Shown: positions 32,685 through 43,031 of the stretch, in pieces
How the letters are laid out: every line of letters starts with the position of its first letter
How positions within the stretch are numbered: the stretch's first letter is position 1
Assembly (NCBI GenBank): GCA_014378465.1
Contig: JACMNQ010000018.1
Coordinates: 22,497-86,496, forward strand
Length of the DNA: 64,000 nt
Origin: Oligoflexia bacterium
GTDB lineage: Bacteria; Bdellovibrionota; UBA1018
Reading direction: 5' to 3'
Program-made: the position numbers and the translations under genes
Notes under the pieces: generated by a model
What the model was told of the DNA's origin: nothing
What the model saw: the letters and a program-made list of their open reading frames with translations, nothing else
Database searches by the model: none

Positions 32685-35352
32685 TCGAAGTCTTCGCTTC
32701 CGGAGGCAAGGTCCTTGCCGGGATCAGCATCGAGAAAATCGCTCCTGAACGTTCGCGCCGATTTGTGACGAAGAGATGTCCGCCATGAGCTTCGAGGATC
32801 GCTTTGGCGATGGAGAGCCCGAGTCCAAGTCCCTTTTTCTGCTGATTGCCTCGAAAAAACCGTTCAAACAGTCTCGGAATCAGGTCTTCAGGGATTCCAG
32901 GCCCCTCGTCGATGACCTGGACTTCCGCATATTCCTGATTTCGGAGGGACTTCAGGACGATTTTGCTTCCGTCTGGGGAGTAATTTTCGGCATTTCCCAC
33001 CAGGTTGGTGAGAACGTGATCCAACAACTTTTCATCGCCCTGGACGAACATCTCCTCCGAGAAATCGAGTTCAATCGGATGTGTTTCGGGGTGCATGCCA
33101 GATCGGCCGGACCAGCCCCGAAGAAAATCGTTGATCTCGAAGTAATTTTTTTCAATCTGAAAAATGCCACTGGAGAGTCGGGACATGTCGAGCAGGTTTT
33201 CAACCGTTCGATTGAGTCGCTCGGCGCTCTCAGCCAGATTTCTCACCAGATCGGTTCTGGATGCCTCGTCAGTGATCAGGGCAGGATCCTGGAAGGCTGA
33301 TGCGATTCCCAGGATGGAGGTCAAAGGTGTGCGCAATTCATGAGAGACGGAATTCAAAAGCGTCTGATGCATCTTTTCAGATTGCTCCAGAAGCTGTGCC
33401 CGTCGGGATGATATTTCCAGACTTTCGCGTTGGAGCGCAGTGGCAAGATTGCCTGCAACGGTTTCCAGAAGATTCTCCTGATCAAGCGGCAGCAATTTCG
33501 TGGGATAAACGACAAGAACACCGACTTTTCGGGTGTGGCCTGTCAAAGGGAAGCACAGGCAGGGAGAAGAAAAGAGGGTGTCCGTCCCTTTGCCCGCTTT
33601 TTTCTGATGCTCCAGAGTCCAGCGCGCAACAGCGAGTGATTTTTCATCCCCAGGGGCGTTCAAGGCATTGAGGACCTGAAGGGGCAGAGAACTCTCCCCC
33701 GTACAACCATAAACCAGGGACGGGAAGCCGAAAATTCGTTGAATGGTCTGGGTTGCATGTCCCGCGATTGATTCCGTCCCGGAAACCGCGGCAAGTTTTT
33801 TTTCAAATTCGTAGAGTACGCTTGCTCTGTATTCTCTCTGAATGAGGTCCTGTTCCTGCTTTCTGATCCGCTGGGCTAAAAAACCGGCGACTGATGCCAC
33901 GCAGAAGTAGACCAGAATCATCATGACATCCTGAAACTCATGAATTTCAAGCGTAAATTGCGGTGGAATGAAACAGAAGTCCCAGATCAGGGCGCTGAGG
34001 GCGGCGACCAGCAGCGTAGGACCCAGTCCGGCGAGCACCGCCACGGGGAGCACGGAAAGCAGAAACACGAATCCCAGTGCTCTGTAGCCTGCGTAGGGAA
34101 GCAGGAGATAATTGATCAGTCCCACGACAGCGCTGTAAATGGCGGTCTTGAGGTAGGTGTTCACTGATGAAGTGAACTTGGGTTTCCTGAACCTGAAACC
34201 CACGATCTTCGGGCGCCTGCGCTGACGAATGAGGTGAATGTCGATTTCACTCGTTTCATTCACCAGTTGATCCAGAAGATTGCCGCCGGCGAGCAGATCC
34301 TTCAGGAGTCGTCGGTCCGGTCGCCCCATGACGATCTGGGTGACGTTTTTTTCACGGGCGACCGTCATCAAGGCGTTCGTGATCGAAGTGTCTCTGCGTG
34401 TGATGACTTCGGCGCCGAGTTCCCGTGCGGTATTGAGGTTCTTTTTCAGGGTGGCTTCGTCATCCGCTCCGAGGACCTGCCCATTGTCCACATGAAGAGC
34501 CACCCAGGGAGCTTCAAGATTATATGCCATTCGGCGGGTGGCGCGAATCAGCCTTGCCGAGAACGGACTTTGGGAGATCGCGACCATCAGGCGTTCATTG
34601 GTGTTCCAGGGCCCGGCGATCCCTTTCAACGTCATCTGATCGCGAAGTTTGTCGTCGACGACTTCAGCGGTGAATCGCAGCGCCAGTTCCCGAAGCGCGA
34701 TGAGCGCTTCTTCCTTGAAAAAATTCTGCGCGGCACGCTCGGCACGATCACCGAGGTAGACTTTTCCTTCCCGAAGCCTTTTCAAAAGCTGTTCAGGGGA
34801 AATATCTACGATTTCAATTTCGTTTGCCCGCTCCAGAAATCCATCCGGAACGGATTCGCGCACGGGCACGCCCGTGATCTGGTAAACCAGATCCACCCGG
34901 CTCTCAATGTGCTGGACGTTGACTGTGGAATAGACGTCGATGCCGGCGTGCAGAAGTTCTTCGATATCCTGATACCGCTTCGGATGGCGGGAGCCGGGAG
35001 AATTGGTATGAGCGAGTTCATCGACCAAAATCAGTTCAGGCCTGCGCTCGAGGGCACTGTCGAGATCGAACTCTTCGATCTCCGTTCCTTTGTAGTCGGT
35101 CCGTTTTCTTGGCAGGAGCTCGAGACCCTGAAGAAGCGCCTGGGTTTCCTGACGTTGATGAGTCTCCACGAGTCCGACCAGGACCCGCGTGCCATTGGCA
35201 CTTCGTTCCTGCGCAGCTTTCAGCATCGCGAAGGTCTTGCCGACTCCAGGACACATGCCGAAGAAGATCTTGAGTCTTCCGCGTGCGGACGCCTGATCAG
35301 ACTTGGTGATCTGTCGAAGCAATTCATCCGGATTGGGTCGAAAATCGGGCAT
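32677..35352 (-). CDS. kdpD: KdpD potassium-sensing histidine kinase
   Basis: 891 residues, full length for KdpD. Order: N-terminal KdpD domain with Walker A GMCPGVGKT (32-40) and Walker-B-like LILVDELAH; universal-stress-like domain (about 250-370); four membrane helices (about 405-500); GAF-like region; HisKA with His671 in SVSHELRTPLTS; HATPase with DEGPGIPEDL and GLGLGLSIAKAI. It senses low potassium or ionic strength and phosphorylates KdpE. The start lies 12 bases after kdpC. Confidence 0.97.
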   Translation of the reverse strand: MPDFRPNPDELLRQITKSDQASARGRLKIFFGMCPGVGKTFAMLKAAQERSANGTRVLVGLVETHQRQETQALLQGLELLPRKRTDYKGTEIEEFDLDSALERRPELILVDELAHTNSPGSRHPKRYQDIEELLHAGIDVYSTVNVQHIESRVDLVYQITGVPVRESVPDGFLERANEIEIVDISPEQLLKRLREGKVYLGDRAERAAQNFFKEEALIALRELALRFTAEVVDDKLRDQMTLKGIAGPWNTNERLMVAISQSPFSARLIRATRRMAYNLEAPWVALHVDNGQVLGADDEATLKKNLNTARELGAEVITRRDTSITNALMTVAREKNVTQIVMGRPDRRLLKDLLAGGNLLDQLVNETSEIDIHLIRQRRRPKIVGFRFRKPKFTSSVNTYLKTAIYSAVVGLINYLLLPYAGYRALGFVFLLSVLPVAVLAGLGPTLLVAALSALIWDFCFIPPQFTLEIHEFQDVMMILVYFCVASVAGFLAQRIRKQEQDLIQREYRASVLYEFEKKLAAVSGTESIAGHATQTIQRIFGFPSLVYGCTGESSLPLQVLNALNAPGDEKSLAVARWTLEHQKKAGKGTDTLFSSPCLCFPLTGHTRKVGVLVVYPTKLLPLDQENLLETVAGNLATALQRESLEISSRRAQLLEQSEKMHQTLLNSVSHELRTPLTSILGIASAFQDPALITDEASRTDLVRNLAESAERLNRTVENLLDMSRLSSGIFQIEKNYFEINDFLRGWSGRSGMHPETHPIELDFSEEMFVQGDEKLLDHVLTNLVGNAENYSPDGSKIVLKSLRNQEYAEVQVIDEGPGIPEDLIPRLFERFFRGNQQKKGLGLGLSIAKAILEAHGGHLFVTNRRERSGAIFSMLIPARTLPPEAKTSNV

Positions 35353-35364
35353 CGTGATCTGAGC

Positions 35365-35910
35365 CTATCTCTTTCCTGAAGAAGCCTCCAGAAGATCCAG
35401 ATTCAACTTCAGCACGTTCACTCTTGGCTCGCCCAGAAACCCGAAAGTACGCTGTTCAGTGTGGCGGGAGATCAATGTTCTCAGACCCGACTCGTCAAGG
35501 CCCGACTCCCGGGCAATTCTGGGCCGCTGGCTCAGTGCCGCTTCTGGACTGATGTGTGGATCAAGTCCGCTCGCTGAAGTGAAAAGCAGGTCCAGCACGG
35601 CACCTGCCGCCTGCCGCTCCTGGACCGCCTTGAGCAGATCCGCACTCGTCGGAGCAAAATTGGATCCTCCAGAGGGCATCGGGTTGTAGGCGATCGCGGA
35701 CGGTCTCGAGTGAAAGAGTTCAGGCTCCTTGAATTCCTGCCCGATGAGTTCTGATCCCACCGCTTTTCCGTTTCTATGGAGCAGGGATCCCTCCGCTTTT
35801 TCTTTGAAAAAGGATTGAGCGAATCCGCTCACGGTCAGGGGATAGACCCCTCCGGTCAGAAGCGTCAGGGCCAGAAAAATTCTCAATGCGGGAAAAAATT
35901 CGGAAATCAT
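35365..35910 (-). CDS. kdpC: KdpC subunit of the potassium-transporting ATPase
   Basis: 181 residues: one N-terminal membrane helix (about 8-28) followed by a periplasmic domain with the KdpC markers [37 protein letters not shown] and [14 protein letters not shown]. It stabilises the KdpFABC complex and helps ATP or potassium binding by KdpB. It overlaps the end of kdpB by four bases. Confidence 0.97.
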   Translation of the reverse strand: MISEFFPALRIFLALTLLTGGVYPLTVSGFAQSFFKEKAEGSLLHRNGKAVGSELIGQEFKEPELFHSRPSAIAYNPMPSGGSNFAPTSADLLKAVQERQAAGAVLDLLFTSASGLDPHISPEAALSQRPRIARESGLDESGLRTLISRHTEQRTFGFLGEPRVNVLKLNLDLLEASSGKR

Positions 35911-37982
35911 ACCAAACCTGCTTTCGTGATCAAGAGGTCAATCAGCTTGATGCCGATGAAAGGTGCGGCAAGGCCCCCCACACCATAGATGAGGAGATTT
36001 CGTCTGAGAAGGATCTCGGAACCCAGCGCTCTGTATTTGACTCCCCTCAACGCCAGGGGGACGAGGGCGATGATCACAAGCGCATTGAAGATCACGGCAC
36101 TCAGGATCGCGCTCTCTGGACTTCCCAGGCCCATGACGTTCAGTCTGGACAGAGGCCCGTGAAGTCCGCCGCCCGCATAGAGCGCGCCAAAAAGCGCCGG
36201 CAGAATCGCGAAGTATTTTGCCACGTCGTTGGACACGCTGAAGGTGGTGAGTGCACCGCGGGTCATGAGCAGCTGCTTTCCGGTTTCAACGATATCGATC
36301 AGTTTCGTCGGGTTGCTGTCGAGGTCCACCATGTTTCCCGCTTCCCGAGCCGCTTGAGTTCCACTGTTCATCGCCACTCCAACGTCTGCCTGTGCAAGGG
36401 CAGGAGCGTCGTTGGTGCCATCCCCGGTCATCGCGACCAGATGACCGCCTTCCTGTTCATCGCGGATTCGTTTCAATTTCATTTCAGGAGTCGCTTCGGC
36501 CATGAAGTCATCCACTCCCGCTTCAGCGGCGATCGCAGCTGCCGTGAGAGGGTTGTCTCCAGTGATCATGACTGTCCTGATACCCATGCGTCTGAGTTCG
36601 GCGAAACGTTCCTTGATTCCGCCTTTGACGACGTCCTTCAGCTGGACGCAGCCCAGAAGGCGAGCGCCTTCGGCCACCATGAGAGGGGTGCCACCACTCA
36701 TGGCGATTTCGTCCACGATCTTCTTGAGCTCTGGAGAGGTCTTTCCGCCAAGATTCGTCACGTATTTGATGACGGCATCAGATGCGCCCTTTCTGATCTC
36801 ATGGACACTGCCCTGATCGGAGATATTCACTCCACTCATCCGAGTCTGAGCGGTGAAAGGCACAAATTCAATTTGTGAGGGATGAAATTTTTCTCCTCTC
36901 AGTTGAAATTGCTCCTTGGCGAGCACCACGATGGATCGGCCTTCGGGAGTGCCGTCACTCAAAGAAGCCAGCTGAGCCTTCTCGGCGAGTTCCACTTCAT
37001 TCACGCCCGGAGCCGGATAGAATCGGGTGGCCATGCGATTTCCAAAGGTGATGGTTCCAGTCTTGTCCAGGAGCAGAACATCGATGTCCCCGGCCGCCTC
37101 GACGGCCTTGCCGCTCAGGGCAATGACGTTCTTGCGAATGAGACGGTCCATTCCGCTGATTCCGATCGCGCTGAGAAGTCCGCCGATGGTTGTCGGGATC
37201 AGGCACACCAGAAGTGAGACCAGTACCGGGATCGTGATCACGGACGAAAGATCCTGTCCCGCGAGAGCGCCTGAGTAAGTCGCAAAAACCTTGAGTGTCA
37301 CGACGGCAAGAAGAAAGATCAGCGTCAGACCCGCAAGCAGCAGGCTGAGAGCGATCTCATTGGGAGTCTTCTGCCGTTTGGCGCCTTCGACCAGTGCGAT
37401 CATCCGGTCAATGAAGGTCCCCCCTTGTTCTGCCGTGATGCGCACGATGATCCGGTCACTGATCACCCGTGTTCCTCCCGTCACCGCACTCCGGTCACCG
37501 CCGGCTTCTCTCACGACGGGCGCCGATTCTCCGGTGATCGCGGACTCGTCAACCGTGGCAATGCCCTCGATGACTTCTCCATCGCTCGGCACGACGTCGC
37601 CTGCTTCGCAGATCACCTGGTCTCCCAGCTTCAGCTCACTCGCATTGATTCTGGACTCGGTCTTGCCAGTCCATTTGCGCGCCACCGTTGAGGTTCGAGT
37701 CTTCTTCAGGCTCTCCGCCTGCGCTTTTCCGCGTCCTTCGGCGATCGCTTCCGAGAAGTTGGCGAAAAAAACCGTGAACCAGAGCCAGATCGCGATCTGG
37801 ATATTGAAGCGGTCGGCTTTCGAGAAGATGACGAGAAAGGTGCAGAGAAGCGCTCCGAGCTCCGTGATGAACATGACCGGGTTCTTGACCATGATCCGAG
37901 GATCAAACTTGATGAATGAATCCTTGATCGCCGTGAAGACGACCTCTCTTGAAAACAGGGCAGTGTCTTTTGATTCGTTCAT
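35907..37982 (-). CDS. kdpB: KdpB, ATPase subunit of the potassium pump
   Basis: 691 residues with P-type ATPase motifs: TGESAPV in the actuator domain, [11 protein letters not shown] with the phosphorylated Asp, [14 protein letters not shown] and [17 protein letters not shown]. The KdpB-specific features are DKTGTIT and the short membrane domain. It hydrolyses ATP to drive potassium uptake through KdpA. It starts nine bases after kdpA, within the kdpFABC gene order. Confidence 0.97.
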   Translation of the reverse strand: MNESKDTALFSREVVFTAIKDSFIKFDPRIMVKNPVMFITELGALLCTFLVIFSKADRFNIQIAIWLWFTVFFANFSEAIAEGRGKAQAESLKKTRTSTVARKWTGKTESRINASELKLGDQVICEAGDVVPSDGEVIEGIATVDESAITGESAPVVREAGGDRSAVTGGTRVISDRIIVRITAEQGGTFIDRMIALVEGAKRQKTPNEIALSLLLAGLTLIFLLAVVTLKVFATYSGALAGQDLSSVITIPVLVSLLVCLIPTTIGGLLSAIGISGMDRLIRKNVIALSGKAVEAAGDIDVLLLDKTGTITFGNRMATRFYPAPGVNEVELAEKAQLASLSDGTPEGRSIVVLAKEQFQLRGEKFHPSQIEFVPFTAQTRMSGVNISDQGSVHEIRKGASDAVIKYVTNLGGKTSPELKKIVDEIAMSGGTPLMVAEGARLLGCVQLKDVVKGGIKERFAELRRMGIRTVMITGDNPLTAAAIAAEAGVDDFMAEATPEMKLKRIRDEQEGGHLVAMTGDGTNDAPALAQADVGVAMNSGTQAAREAGNMVDLDSNPTKLIDIVETGKQLLMTRGALTTFSVSNDVAKYFAILPALFGALYAGGGLHGPLSRLNVMGLGSPESAILSAVIFNALVIIALVPLALRGVKYRALGSEILLRRNLLIYGVGGLAAPFIGIKLIDLLITKAGLV

Positions 37983-37991
37983 ATGATTTCC

Positions 37992-39683
37992 TTAAAATAC
38001 CTTTCCTGCGTTCATCAACAAATGCTCGATTCCGGGTCCAAGGATGAGAGCTGGAAAGAAGGTCAGACCACCGACGATGAGAATCACCCCGATCAAAAGC
38101 GCCGCAAAAGTGACGCTGTTGGTGTTGAATGTTCCCGCCGTGGGCGGTGCATGGCGTTTGCTGGCGAAGTTCCCGGCGATCGCGAGGACGGCCAGAATCA
38201 CTCCGTACCTCCCGATCAACATGGCGAGCCCCAGCGCGACATCATAAAAGGGGGAATTCGCCGTGAGTCCGGCGAACGCGGAGCCGTTGTTGTTCGCCGC
38301 AGAAGTGAAGGCGTACAGCATTTCGGAGAACGCGTGCGGGCCTTTTGCGGAGAGGCCCGCCAGTCCCTGAGGGAGGGAGATCGCGAGAGCGGTACCCAGG
38401 AGAACACAGGCGCTGGGGAGGAGAATGGCGATGACTGACATTTGGATGTCACGCGCCTCAATCTTCTTGCCAAGGTATTCTGGAGTTCTGCCCACCATGA
38501 GTCCCGCGAGAAAAACCGTGAGAAAGACGAAGATCAGAATTCCGTAGAGACCGGATCCCACGCCTCCAAAGATGATTTCTCCCAGCATCATGTTGAGCAT
38601 GGCCACACCCCCAGCGAGTGGAGTGAGGGAGGAGTGCATCGCATTGATTGATCCGCTTGATGCTGCCGTGGTGAAAGTCGACCAGAGGATGCTTCCAGTC
38701 ACACCGATTCGCGTTTCCTTGCCTTCGAGCGAGATCAGTCCGCCGAGTGAGGCATTGGGCTGGTATTCCGACCAGAGCGACAACCCAAGTCCCGCCACGA
38801 TCAGAGCCATCATCACTCCAAAGATGATCCGACCCTGCTTGAGGTTTCCCACCATGCGTCCGTACAGAAACGCGAAGCCTGCGGGGATCAGCAGAATCGA
38901 GAGAAGTTCAAGCCAGTTGGAGAACGGCGTGGGATTCTCAAAAGGGTGAGCGCTGTTCGCATTGAAGAAGCCACCTCCATTGGTTCCAAGCTGTTTGATC
39001 GCTTCCTGCGAGGCCACGGGGCCAAGAGGGATGACCTGTTCAACTCCCGAAAGCGTGACGACGTGGTGAGCGGGCGAGAGGCTCTGAACGACACCCGTGC
39101 TGACCAGCACCCCAGCCAGGAGAAGTGAAAGAGGGAGAAGGATGTAGACCGTGCTCCTCACCAGATCCTGCCAGAAGTTGCCGATGGTCTTTTCGTTCCT
39201 CCGCGCGAGCCCGCGGCAGAGAGCCACCGCCACAGCCATGCCTGTTGCAGCGCTCAGAAAGTTCTGCACGGCGAGTCCAAAAAGCTGGACGAAATTGCTG
39301 AGGCTGGTTTCACCGCTGTAGGATTGCCAGTTCGTGTTCGTGACAAAGCTGATGGCCGTGTTCAAGGCCAGGTGCCACGAGACGTCCGGCAGCTTCTGGG
39401 GATTCAGAGGCAGGTGGGACTGCAACAGCTGCATCAGAAAAACGATGATCAGACCCAGTGCATTGAACATGAGCAGAGCACGGGCATAGCGCTTCCAGTC
39501 CATTTCCTCGTCGTAGGCTTTTCCGACGGTTCTGGCACTCAGTTTTTCGAGCCAACCCAGAGGCAGAGAAGCGAGGTGGCGCTTGCCTTCGTAGACCTGA
39601 CTGAAAAATGCCCCGAGCAGCGGTGCGCAGATCGCGAGAGTCAGCAGGGACATCAGTACTTGAATCACATCAGCGGTATTCAT
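37992..39683 (-). CDS. kdpA: KdpA, potassium channel subunit
   Basis: 563 residues with about ten membrane segments and the four degenerate selectivity-filter loops of KdpA, for example TNTNWQSYSGE, LGTNGGGFFNANSAHPFENP and TSAANNNGSAFAGL. It selects potassium from the periplasm for the KdpB pump. It follows kdpF by nine bases. Confidence 0.97.
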   Translation of the reverse strand: MNTADVIQVLMSLLTLAICAPLLGAFFSQVYEGKRHLASLPLGWLEKLSARTVGKAYDEEMDWKRYARALLMFNALGLIIVFLMQLLQSHLPLNPQKLPDVSWHLALNTAISFVTNTNWQSYSGETSLSNFVQLFGLAVQNFLSAATGMAVAVALCRGLARRNEKTIGNFWQDLVRSTVYILLPLSLLLAGVLVSTGVVQSLSPAHHVVTLSGVEQVIPLGPVASQEAIKQLGTNGGGFFNANSAHPFENPTPFSNWLELLSILLIPAGFAFLYGRMVGNLKQGRIIFGVMMALIVAGLGLSLWSEYQPNASLGGLISLEGKETRIGVTGSILWSTFTTAASSGSINAMHSSLTPLAGGVAMLNMMLGEIIFGGVGSGLYGILIFVFLTVFLAGLMVGRTPEYLGKKIEARDIQMSVIAILLPSACVLLGTALAISLPQGLAGLSAKGPHAFSEMLYAFTSAANNNGSAFAGLTANSPFYDVALGLAMLIGRYGVILAVLAIAGNFASKRHAPPTAGTFNTNSVTFAALLIGVILIVGGLTFFPALILGPGIEHLLMNAGKVF

Positions 39684-39692
39684 GGTGTATCC

Positions 39693-39773
39693 TCAAAACT
39701 TTTCTGGATTGAACAGGACATAAACGAGGTAGATTCCGACGAAAGCAGACAGTATTCCGGCGAGTGCAAACAT
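39693..39773 (-). CDS. kdpF: KdpF small membrane subunit
   Basis: A 26-residue single-helix peptide MFALAGILSAFVGIYLVYVL followed by FNPEKF, closely like KdpF (E. coli 29 residues, ending in a similar Asn-x-Glu-x-Phe). GAGG lies nine bases upstream of the ATG at 39773. An in-frame ATG at 39782 abuts the ribosome site and is less likely. It lies directly before kdpA, as in known kdpFABC operons, and stabilises the complex in the membrane. Confidence 0.88.
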   Translation of the reverse strand: MFALAGILSAFVGIYLVYVLFNPEKF

Positions 39774-39788
39774 GAACGTCATCCTCTT

Positions 39789-40853
39789 TTAAAAAGTCAG
39801 CCCGAGGGAACTGACCAGCGTGGTTTCATTTTTTCCAGCCCCTGATGGTCGAGTCAGGTAGACTTCACGATCCGCGACGAGTGTTCTTGCCTCACTTCTC
39901 CAGACGAGCTGAGGTGTGAGAGCGCGGTCATATCCCAGCGAAGCGCCCCAGACCCGAAAGGGAATCTGAGTCGGCGTGGCCACGATCACATTCTTCGGGT
40001 CGGAGTAACGTTCGGCGCGAAGCACGATTGCGCCTGTTTCAGAAATCTGATGGCGTGAGATGAGAACCACACCGTACCACCGGGCACTTCCCCCCGCTGG
40101 GGAGGTATCTTGAAAGCCAAGATCGGCCTGAGCGCTCAAAACCCAGTGAGGATCGATCGCATTTTTAAGAATCAGGTCATGAAAGTGCCGAAATCCCTGC
40201 TCCTTTCCGAGGAAAGTGTTGTAGATCACGGACAGTTCGGGCGTCGCCTGAAAGGCGAGCTGAGTTCCAAGGGCTTTATTCGGGTTGGTTTCCGAAATGT
40301 TCTGCCACCCATTGAGAAGGAGTATCTGTCCCGAAAATCTGGAGCCGAATTGATGGGTCACTCGCGCCCCGGACTGGTAGTAAGGAGTGAAATCGGACAC
40401 CAGCGAGCGAGTGTAAGTGGCGTTGTCGCGGGAAATGAAGCTCTCCAGACCGATATGCGAGAACATGATCCCGGCGTCGATCCAGGTGCCCTCCGAAATT
40501 CGATAACCGGCAAAAGCTTCCTGAATATTTCTCGAGAGTGAGGGCCCGCTGTTCACTCCCACCGTGGGTTCGCCTGAGTAATTGGACTGAACTGAAGTTC
40601 CCGCCTGCAGTGCGAGGCGCCCATGATAACGGTCCGCATCGATTTTTGCATCGATGAACGCGAGATTCAGATTGAATTCGTTGTGCCGAACCGCTTGCGT
40701 GGTGTACTGCCTGTCAAGAGTCGGAGGCTTTGCAGTCGAATAGGCCCAGTAAGTGTCGACGAATGCGCTGACAACCGGTTTCGCGTGAGTCGCCTCTTCA
40801 GCGTTCGCAAGAGGCGCCATCAACAGCGATGTAGCGAGAAGTAACCTGATCAT
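39789..40853 (-). CDS. Outer-membrane beta-barrel porin linked to kdp
   Basis: 354 residues with a signal peptide (about 1-18, ending ANA) and regularly alternating beta strands. It ends in SLGLTF, with the C-terminal aromatic residue of outer-membrane barrels. It resembles the putative BBP2-type porin family; the family is suggested, not certain. It sits between the small Cys-rich gene and kdpF on the same strand, 15 bases before kdpF, so it is probably expressed with the potassium pump and could let potassium cross the outer membrane. The start at 40853 has GGAG five bases upstream, and the ATGA overlaps the upstream stop. Confidence 0.82.
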   Translation of the reverse strand: MIRLLLATSLLMAPLANAEEATHAKPVVSAFVDTYWAYSTAKPPTLDRQYTTQAVRHNEFNLNLAFIDAKIDADRYHGRLALQAGTSVQSNYSGEPTVGVNSGPSLSRNIQEAFAGYRISEGTWIDAGIMFSHIGLESFISRDNATYTRSLVSDFTPYYQSGARVTHQFGSRFSGQILLLNGWQNISETNPNKALGTQLAFQATPELSVIYNTFLGKEQGFRHFHDLILKNAIDPHWVLSAQADLGFQDTSPAGGSARWYGVVLISRHQISETGAIVLRAERYSDPKNVIVATPTQIPFRVWGASLGYDRALTPQLVWRSEARTLVADREVYLTRPSGAGKNETTLVSSLGLTF

Positions 40854-41146
40854 GTGGACTCCGGAGCGAAAAGATTGTTTTTCAGTCTGCATTTTTCCGA
40901 ACCTTTCAATTTTGCGAAATGGTCTTCGTCTTCGGCTCTGCAAGACGGAGCCTTCTCCAGCGTCTCCTGGCTGGGTTCGACAGGTCTTTCAATTTTTTCA
41001 CAGGGAGAACGGCAGGCTTCTGCGGCCTGGACTGGTGACGAAAAAATCCCTGACCCCAATATGGCCACAAGCAGCAGGGGTGATGAGCCAAGAAGGGTGA
41101 ATTTCCAGCGATAGACACATGCTTCAGAACAATCGGATTTCGACAT
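40850..41146 (-). CDS. Small Cys-rich exported or membrane-anchored protein at the head of the kdp operon
   Basis: 98 residues with a hydrophobic segment at about 18-40 (LLLVAILGSGIFSSPVQA) and a charged mature part. It has six cysteines: two before the hydrophobic segment and four after it, in a CxxxC pair plus two single residues. No family was recognised. It overlaps the porin start by four bases (ATGA) and is the first gene of the transcript that reads into kdpFABCDE. The start ATG at 41146 fits the signal-like segment; 44 open codons upstream lack support. A direct repeat precedes it. Confidence 0.65.
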   Translation of the reverse strand: MSKSDCSEACVYRWKFTLLGSSPLLLVAILGSGIFSSPVQAAEACRSPCEKIERPVEPSQETLEKAPSCRAEDEDHFAKLKGSEKCRLKNNLFAPEST

Positions 41147-41169
41147 TCCACAATCCTGCGCCTCTAGAC

Positions 41170-41187
41170 GTAAGAAATTCGTAAGAA
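41170..41187 (-). promoter_or_regulatory. Direct repeat upstream of the kdp operon, candidate KdpE site
   Basis: On the minus strand TTCTTAC occurs twice, starting 11 bases apart, 24-41 bases before the first gene. Tandem repeats on one helix face are typical of OmpR/KdpE-class regulators. The proposed regulator is inferred from context. No convincing -10 was placed. Confidence 0.35.
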
Positions 41188-41383
41188 TTGGAAGCTGGCG
41201 AGTTTGCTGGCCTAATGCCGCGCGCCCCGGGCGGGGTGCAAGAACCCATGCCCGTTTTACCGCGCCAAGCCAGAGCATTTTCAGGGTGCATTCAAATAGT
41301 TCTGTTGAATCAAAAACGAAGTGATAACTTTTCTCCCGTATCGAACCTCAATCCTTGAAGTTCATTTCTCCAGGAGAAGCTGC

Positions 41384-42931
41384 ATGTTCAAATTCCTCAT
41401 CCCTCTGTTTCTGCTGACGTCAGTCATGGTCATGGCTTCTGAAGTTCCGGCAGACGCTGTTGTCGAAAGGCTCGATTTTTCCAGTAAAAAGACCTGCAGA
41501 TTTTCAGACGTCAAGGCTTGGAGCAGTCTCGGGACCCGTTGGGCAGAGGGCTTCGATGCATCAGGATCGCTTTTGGCCATCTACGATCTTTCCTATCCCT
41601 CTCTGCTGGACCGCGTGGTGCTCGGCAGAATCGGTGGCAAAGCCGTACAGCCTGCCGCACTGGCCCAGATGATCGAGGAGTCCCGAGCCGACGTGCTCGA
41701 GAACGAACAGGAAAAGCAGGAAACGGATCAGCTCCTCTCGGCTCTCTCCGACAAGACCACCGCCCTCGATCTGGATACGCTGCCGAGTGGATGGTGGCAG
41801 ACCCTGCCCTGGACCACTCCCGCATTCGGTTTTGCGAACGAAGCACCTGCATCCTTCACGCTGGATGACATTGATCTTGAGAGCGTTGTGAAAGACACCC
41901 ACCAGTACCGCAAGGACATGAAAAAGGCTGAGGCGAAGATCTCCGCTATTGAGGAAGAGGATTTCAAAGTCAAAGAACTGCTGAAAAATCTGAAGTTCGC
42001 CAGAAACCCGGATGGCAGCTACGAGATGACTTTCGAAGGGATGAATTTCGCTTCGAGACCAAGAAAGATCGCCGGTATCGCCTGCATGAAAGATGGTCAA
42101 CGCACTGGCCTGGCCTGGCAGGCGCTTCATCAGGTGTTTGAATCTGCAATCAACAGCGTACTGAGTCCGACAGTCGCCGGAATTTTTGCGACGGCAATGA
42201 ACCGGTTCAACCACTACCAGGATCTGAAACGTCACTCGCACGAAGAGATGCTGATGGAAGCTCTGATTGCGGCGGAAAATGGGGAGATTGGCTCACCGGT
42301 CGCCCACCTTTCCGCGGATGACCGCCTGACCGCCGCCGCTTCAGTCCTGCTGACTGAAGGCCAAGGAGTGGGACTATTGAAATGGATCTTCAAACGTCCT
42401 AAAAAAGAGTGGAAGCGTCTGCTCAAGGCTGAAGTCACTTATGCCGCCCACTCCTCGCAGTGGATGGCGGAGCATCAGCGTACCTTCACCGAATTGAATC
42501 CGCGCTTCGCTCTCGAAACGACCGCTCAGAAGTCGGAAGCTCTTCTCATGCTTTCACGAAGGAACTCCCTGAGACGCGGACCCTGGATCGCGGTTGATTA
42601 CTCAAAGCCCGAAGCCATCCGCCGTTCTCGCCTCATCAAGGAGATTGAGATCGTCGCTGTGGATTTCGCCAGCCGTTTCATCGTGCCTTACGGGACAGTG
42701 CTTCGTGCGGTGAACAAACGCATCATTGAGAAACCCATGACTGACGCAAAGATCTGGGAAGCGCGCCTCAGCAGTCACCTCGAAAATTCATCCGTGATTC
42801 CTGCGGACTTCAATCGCTGGGAATCTGAACTGAAAACTCTGAGTGAACAGAGAGTCAATCCGCTGGAACTCTCGAGATCAGCCAGCGTGAAACTCGTTTC
42901 CGACCGCAAAGCCGCGCTGAACATTCCGTAG
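41384..42931 (+). CDS. Large exported protein of unknown function
   Basis: 515 residues with a signal peptide (about 1-17, MASE cleavage region). The body is mainly helical, with a charged coiled segment near residues 165-200 and a basic region near 340-360 (KWIFKRPKKEWKRLLKAE). No enzyme motif or domain was recognised. AGGAG precedes the ATG at 41384 by about eight bases. It diverges from the kdp operon across 237 bases. Orphan family status is what can be seen. Confidence 0.82.
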   Translation: MFKFLIPLFLLTSVMVMASEVPADAVVERLDFSSKKTCRFSDVKAWSSLGTRWAEGFDASGSLLAIYDLSYPSLLDRVVLGRIGGKAVQPAALAQMIEESRADVLENEQEKQETDQLLSALSDKTTALDLDTLPSGWWQTLPWTTPAFGFANEAPASFTLDDIDLESVVKDTHQYRKDMKKAEAKISAIEEEDFKVKELLKNLKFARNPDGSYEMTFEGMNFASRPRKIAGIACMKDGQRTGLAWQALHQVFESAINSVLSPTVAGIFATAMNRFNHYQDLKRHSHEEMLMEALIAAENGEIGSPVAHLSADDRLTAAASVLLTEGQGVGLLKWIFKRPKKEWKRLLKAEVTYAAHSSQWMAEHQRTFTELNPRFALETTAQKSEALLMLSRRNSLRRGPWIAVDYSKPEAIRRSRLIKEIEIVAVDFASRFIVPYGTVLRAVNKRIIEKPMTDAKIWEARLSSHLENSSVIPADFNRWESELKTLSEQRVNPLELSRSASVKLVSDRKAALNIP

Positions 42932-43031
42932 TCGCCTCCGTTCCTGAAAATAGCTGATAGTCGAAGCTTTACACGGATCTGAATGATGCAACCGGAACGA
43001 CGTCAGTTCCGGGATCGGCGAAGCCACTTAC

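Noticed and set aside
34234..35379. 381-codon open frame antisense to kdpD
   Set aside because: kdpD is full length with all motifs; the antisense frame has no recognisable domain and arises from codon bias.
35886..36878. 330-codon open frame antisense to kdpB
   Set aside because: Same reason: shadow of a well-supported gene, His/Arg-rich composition without domains.
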